A stretch of 6,461 nucleotides of DNA, taken from the NCBI GenBank assembly GCA_016704305.1, contig JADJAL010000058.1:1-6461 (forward strand). Reading direction: 5' to 3'. The position numbers were made by a program, and so were the translations under genes. Positions 6,396-6,461 of the stretch are shown here, piece after piece. Origin of the DNA: Haliea sp. (GTDB lineage Bacteria > Pseudomonadota > Gammaproteobacteria > Pseudomonadales > Halieaceae). Every line of letters begins with the position of its first letter. Within the stretch, counting starts at the first letter, position 1. The notes under the pieces are model-generated. The model worked only from the letters and a program-made list of their open reading frames with translations. It was not told the DNA's origin and did no database searches.

Positions 6396-6461
6396 GGCCT
6401 CAAGCAGCACCTGGCTGATCAGGCCGGTACCCGCAGTGCTGAAAGCCACGACGTCCATGCC
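6393..6461 (-). CDS. 3' end of a gene entering from the right edge (22 residues seen)
   Basis: The minus strand from the window edge is open and reads GMDVVAFSTAGTGLISQVLL-EA before TGA 6395-6393, followed at once by a perfect hairpin. The residues look like a genuine C-terminus and the codons are GC-rich at third positions. It is too short to identify; the body of the gene lies beyond 6461. It is upstream of, and in the same direction as, the unknown small ORFs, so it may be the first gene of that transcription unit. Confidence 0.5.
   Translation of the reverse strand, partial: GMDVVAFSTAGTGLISQVLLEA

Overview
This window looks like a Burkholderiales-type betaproteobacterium (for example Burkholderia/Paraburkholderia and relatives). 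The basis is high G+C, an IS21-family element whose IstA/IstB wording resembles copies common in that order, an IS3-family transposase of the same flavour, and type VI secretion (T6SS) accessory genes. This is recognition from memory, not a database result.

Layout. Positions 1-2442 hold a full-length IS21-family insertion sequence bounded by related TGACCC ends. istA then istB are both read on the minus strand, with the 11-base stop/start overlap typical of the family. It abuts, and probably interrupts, the 3' half of an IS3-family orfB on the plus strand (about 2443-3031). Next comes a divergent pair of T6SS accessory genes: a DUF4280 PAAR-like protein (minus, 3441 to 3054) and a TagH/Fha-type FHA protein (plus, 3570 to about 5074). 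From 5109 to the right edge the minus strand carries a series of small unrecognised genes, transcribed toward the FHA gene: the 3' end of a gene at 6461-6393, then unknown ORFs starting at 6304, 5994, 5640 and 5405. The last encodes a glycine/alanine-rich hydrophobic C-terminus.

The striking property of the window is that almost every gene is cut by one-base (occasionally two-base) indels while the encoded residues on each side stay highly family-like. I can reconstruct at least ten in istA, at least two (probably four) in istB, several in the IS3 transposase, one in the DUF4280 gene and about six in the FHA gene. Many are run-length changes (CC to C, AA to A, TTT to TT, GG to GGG). Either the sequence has uncorrected homopolymer errors, or this is a decaying, IS-ridden T6SS locus such as those in host-restricted symbionts. 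The Walker A lysine and following Thr of IstB are replaced (GTGKT to GTGNA), which needs substitutions rather than indels.

Functionally, the intact ancestor would have been a T6SS accessory island: an FHA regulator of the apparatus, a PAAR-like spike-tip or effector adaptor, and next to them a cassette of small unknown proteins in the place where effector/immunity genes are often found. That cassette is the least explained part of the window. No tRNA, rRNA, CRISPR array or riboswitch was seen.
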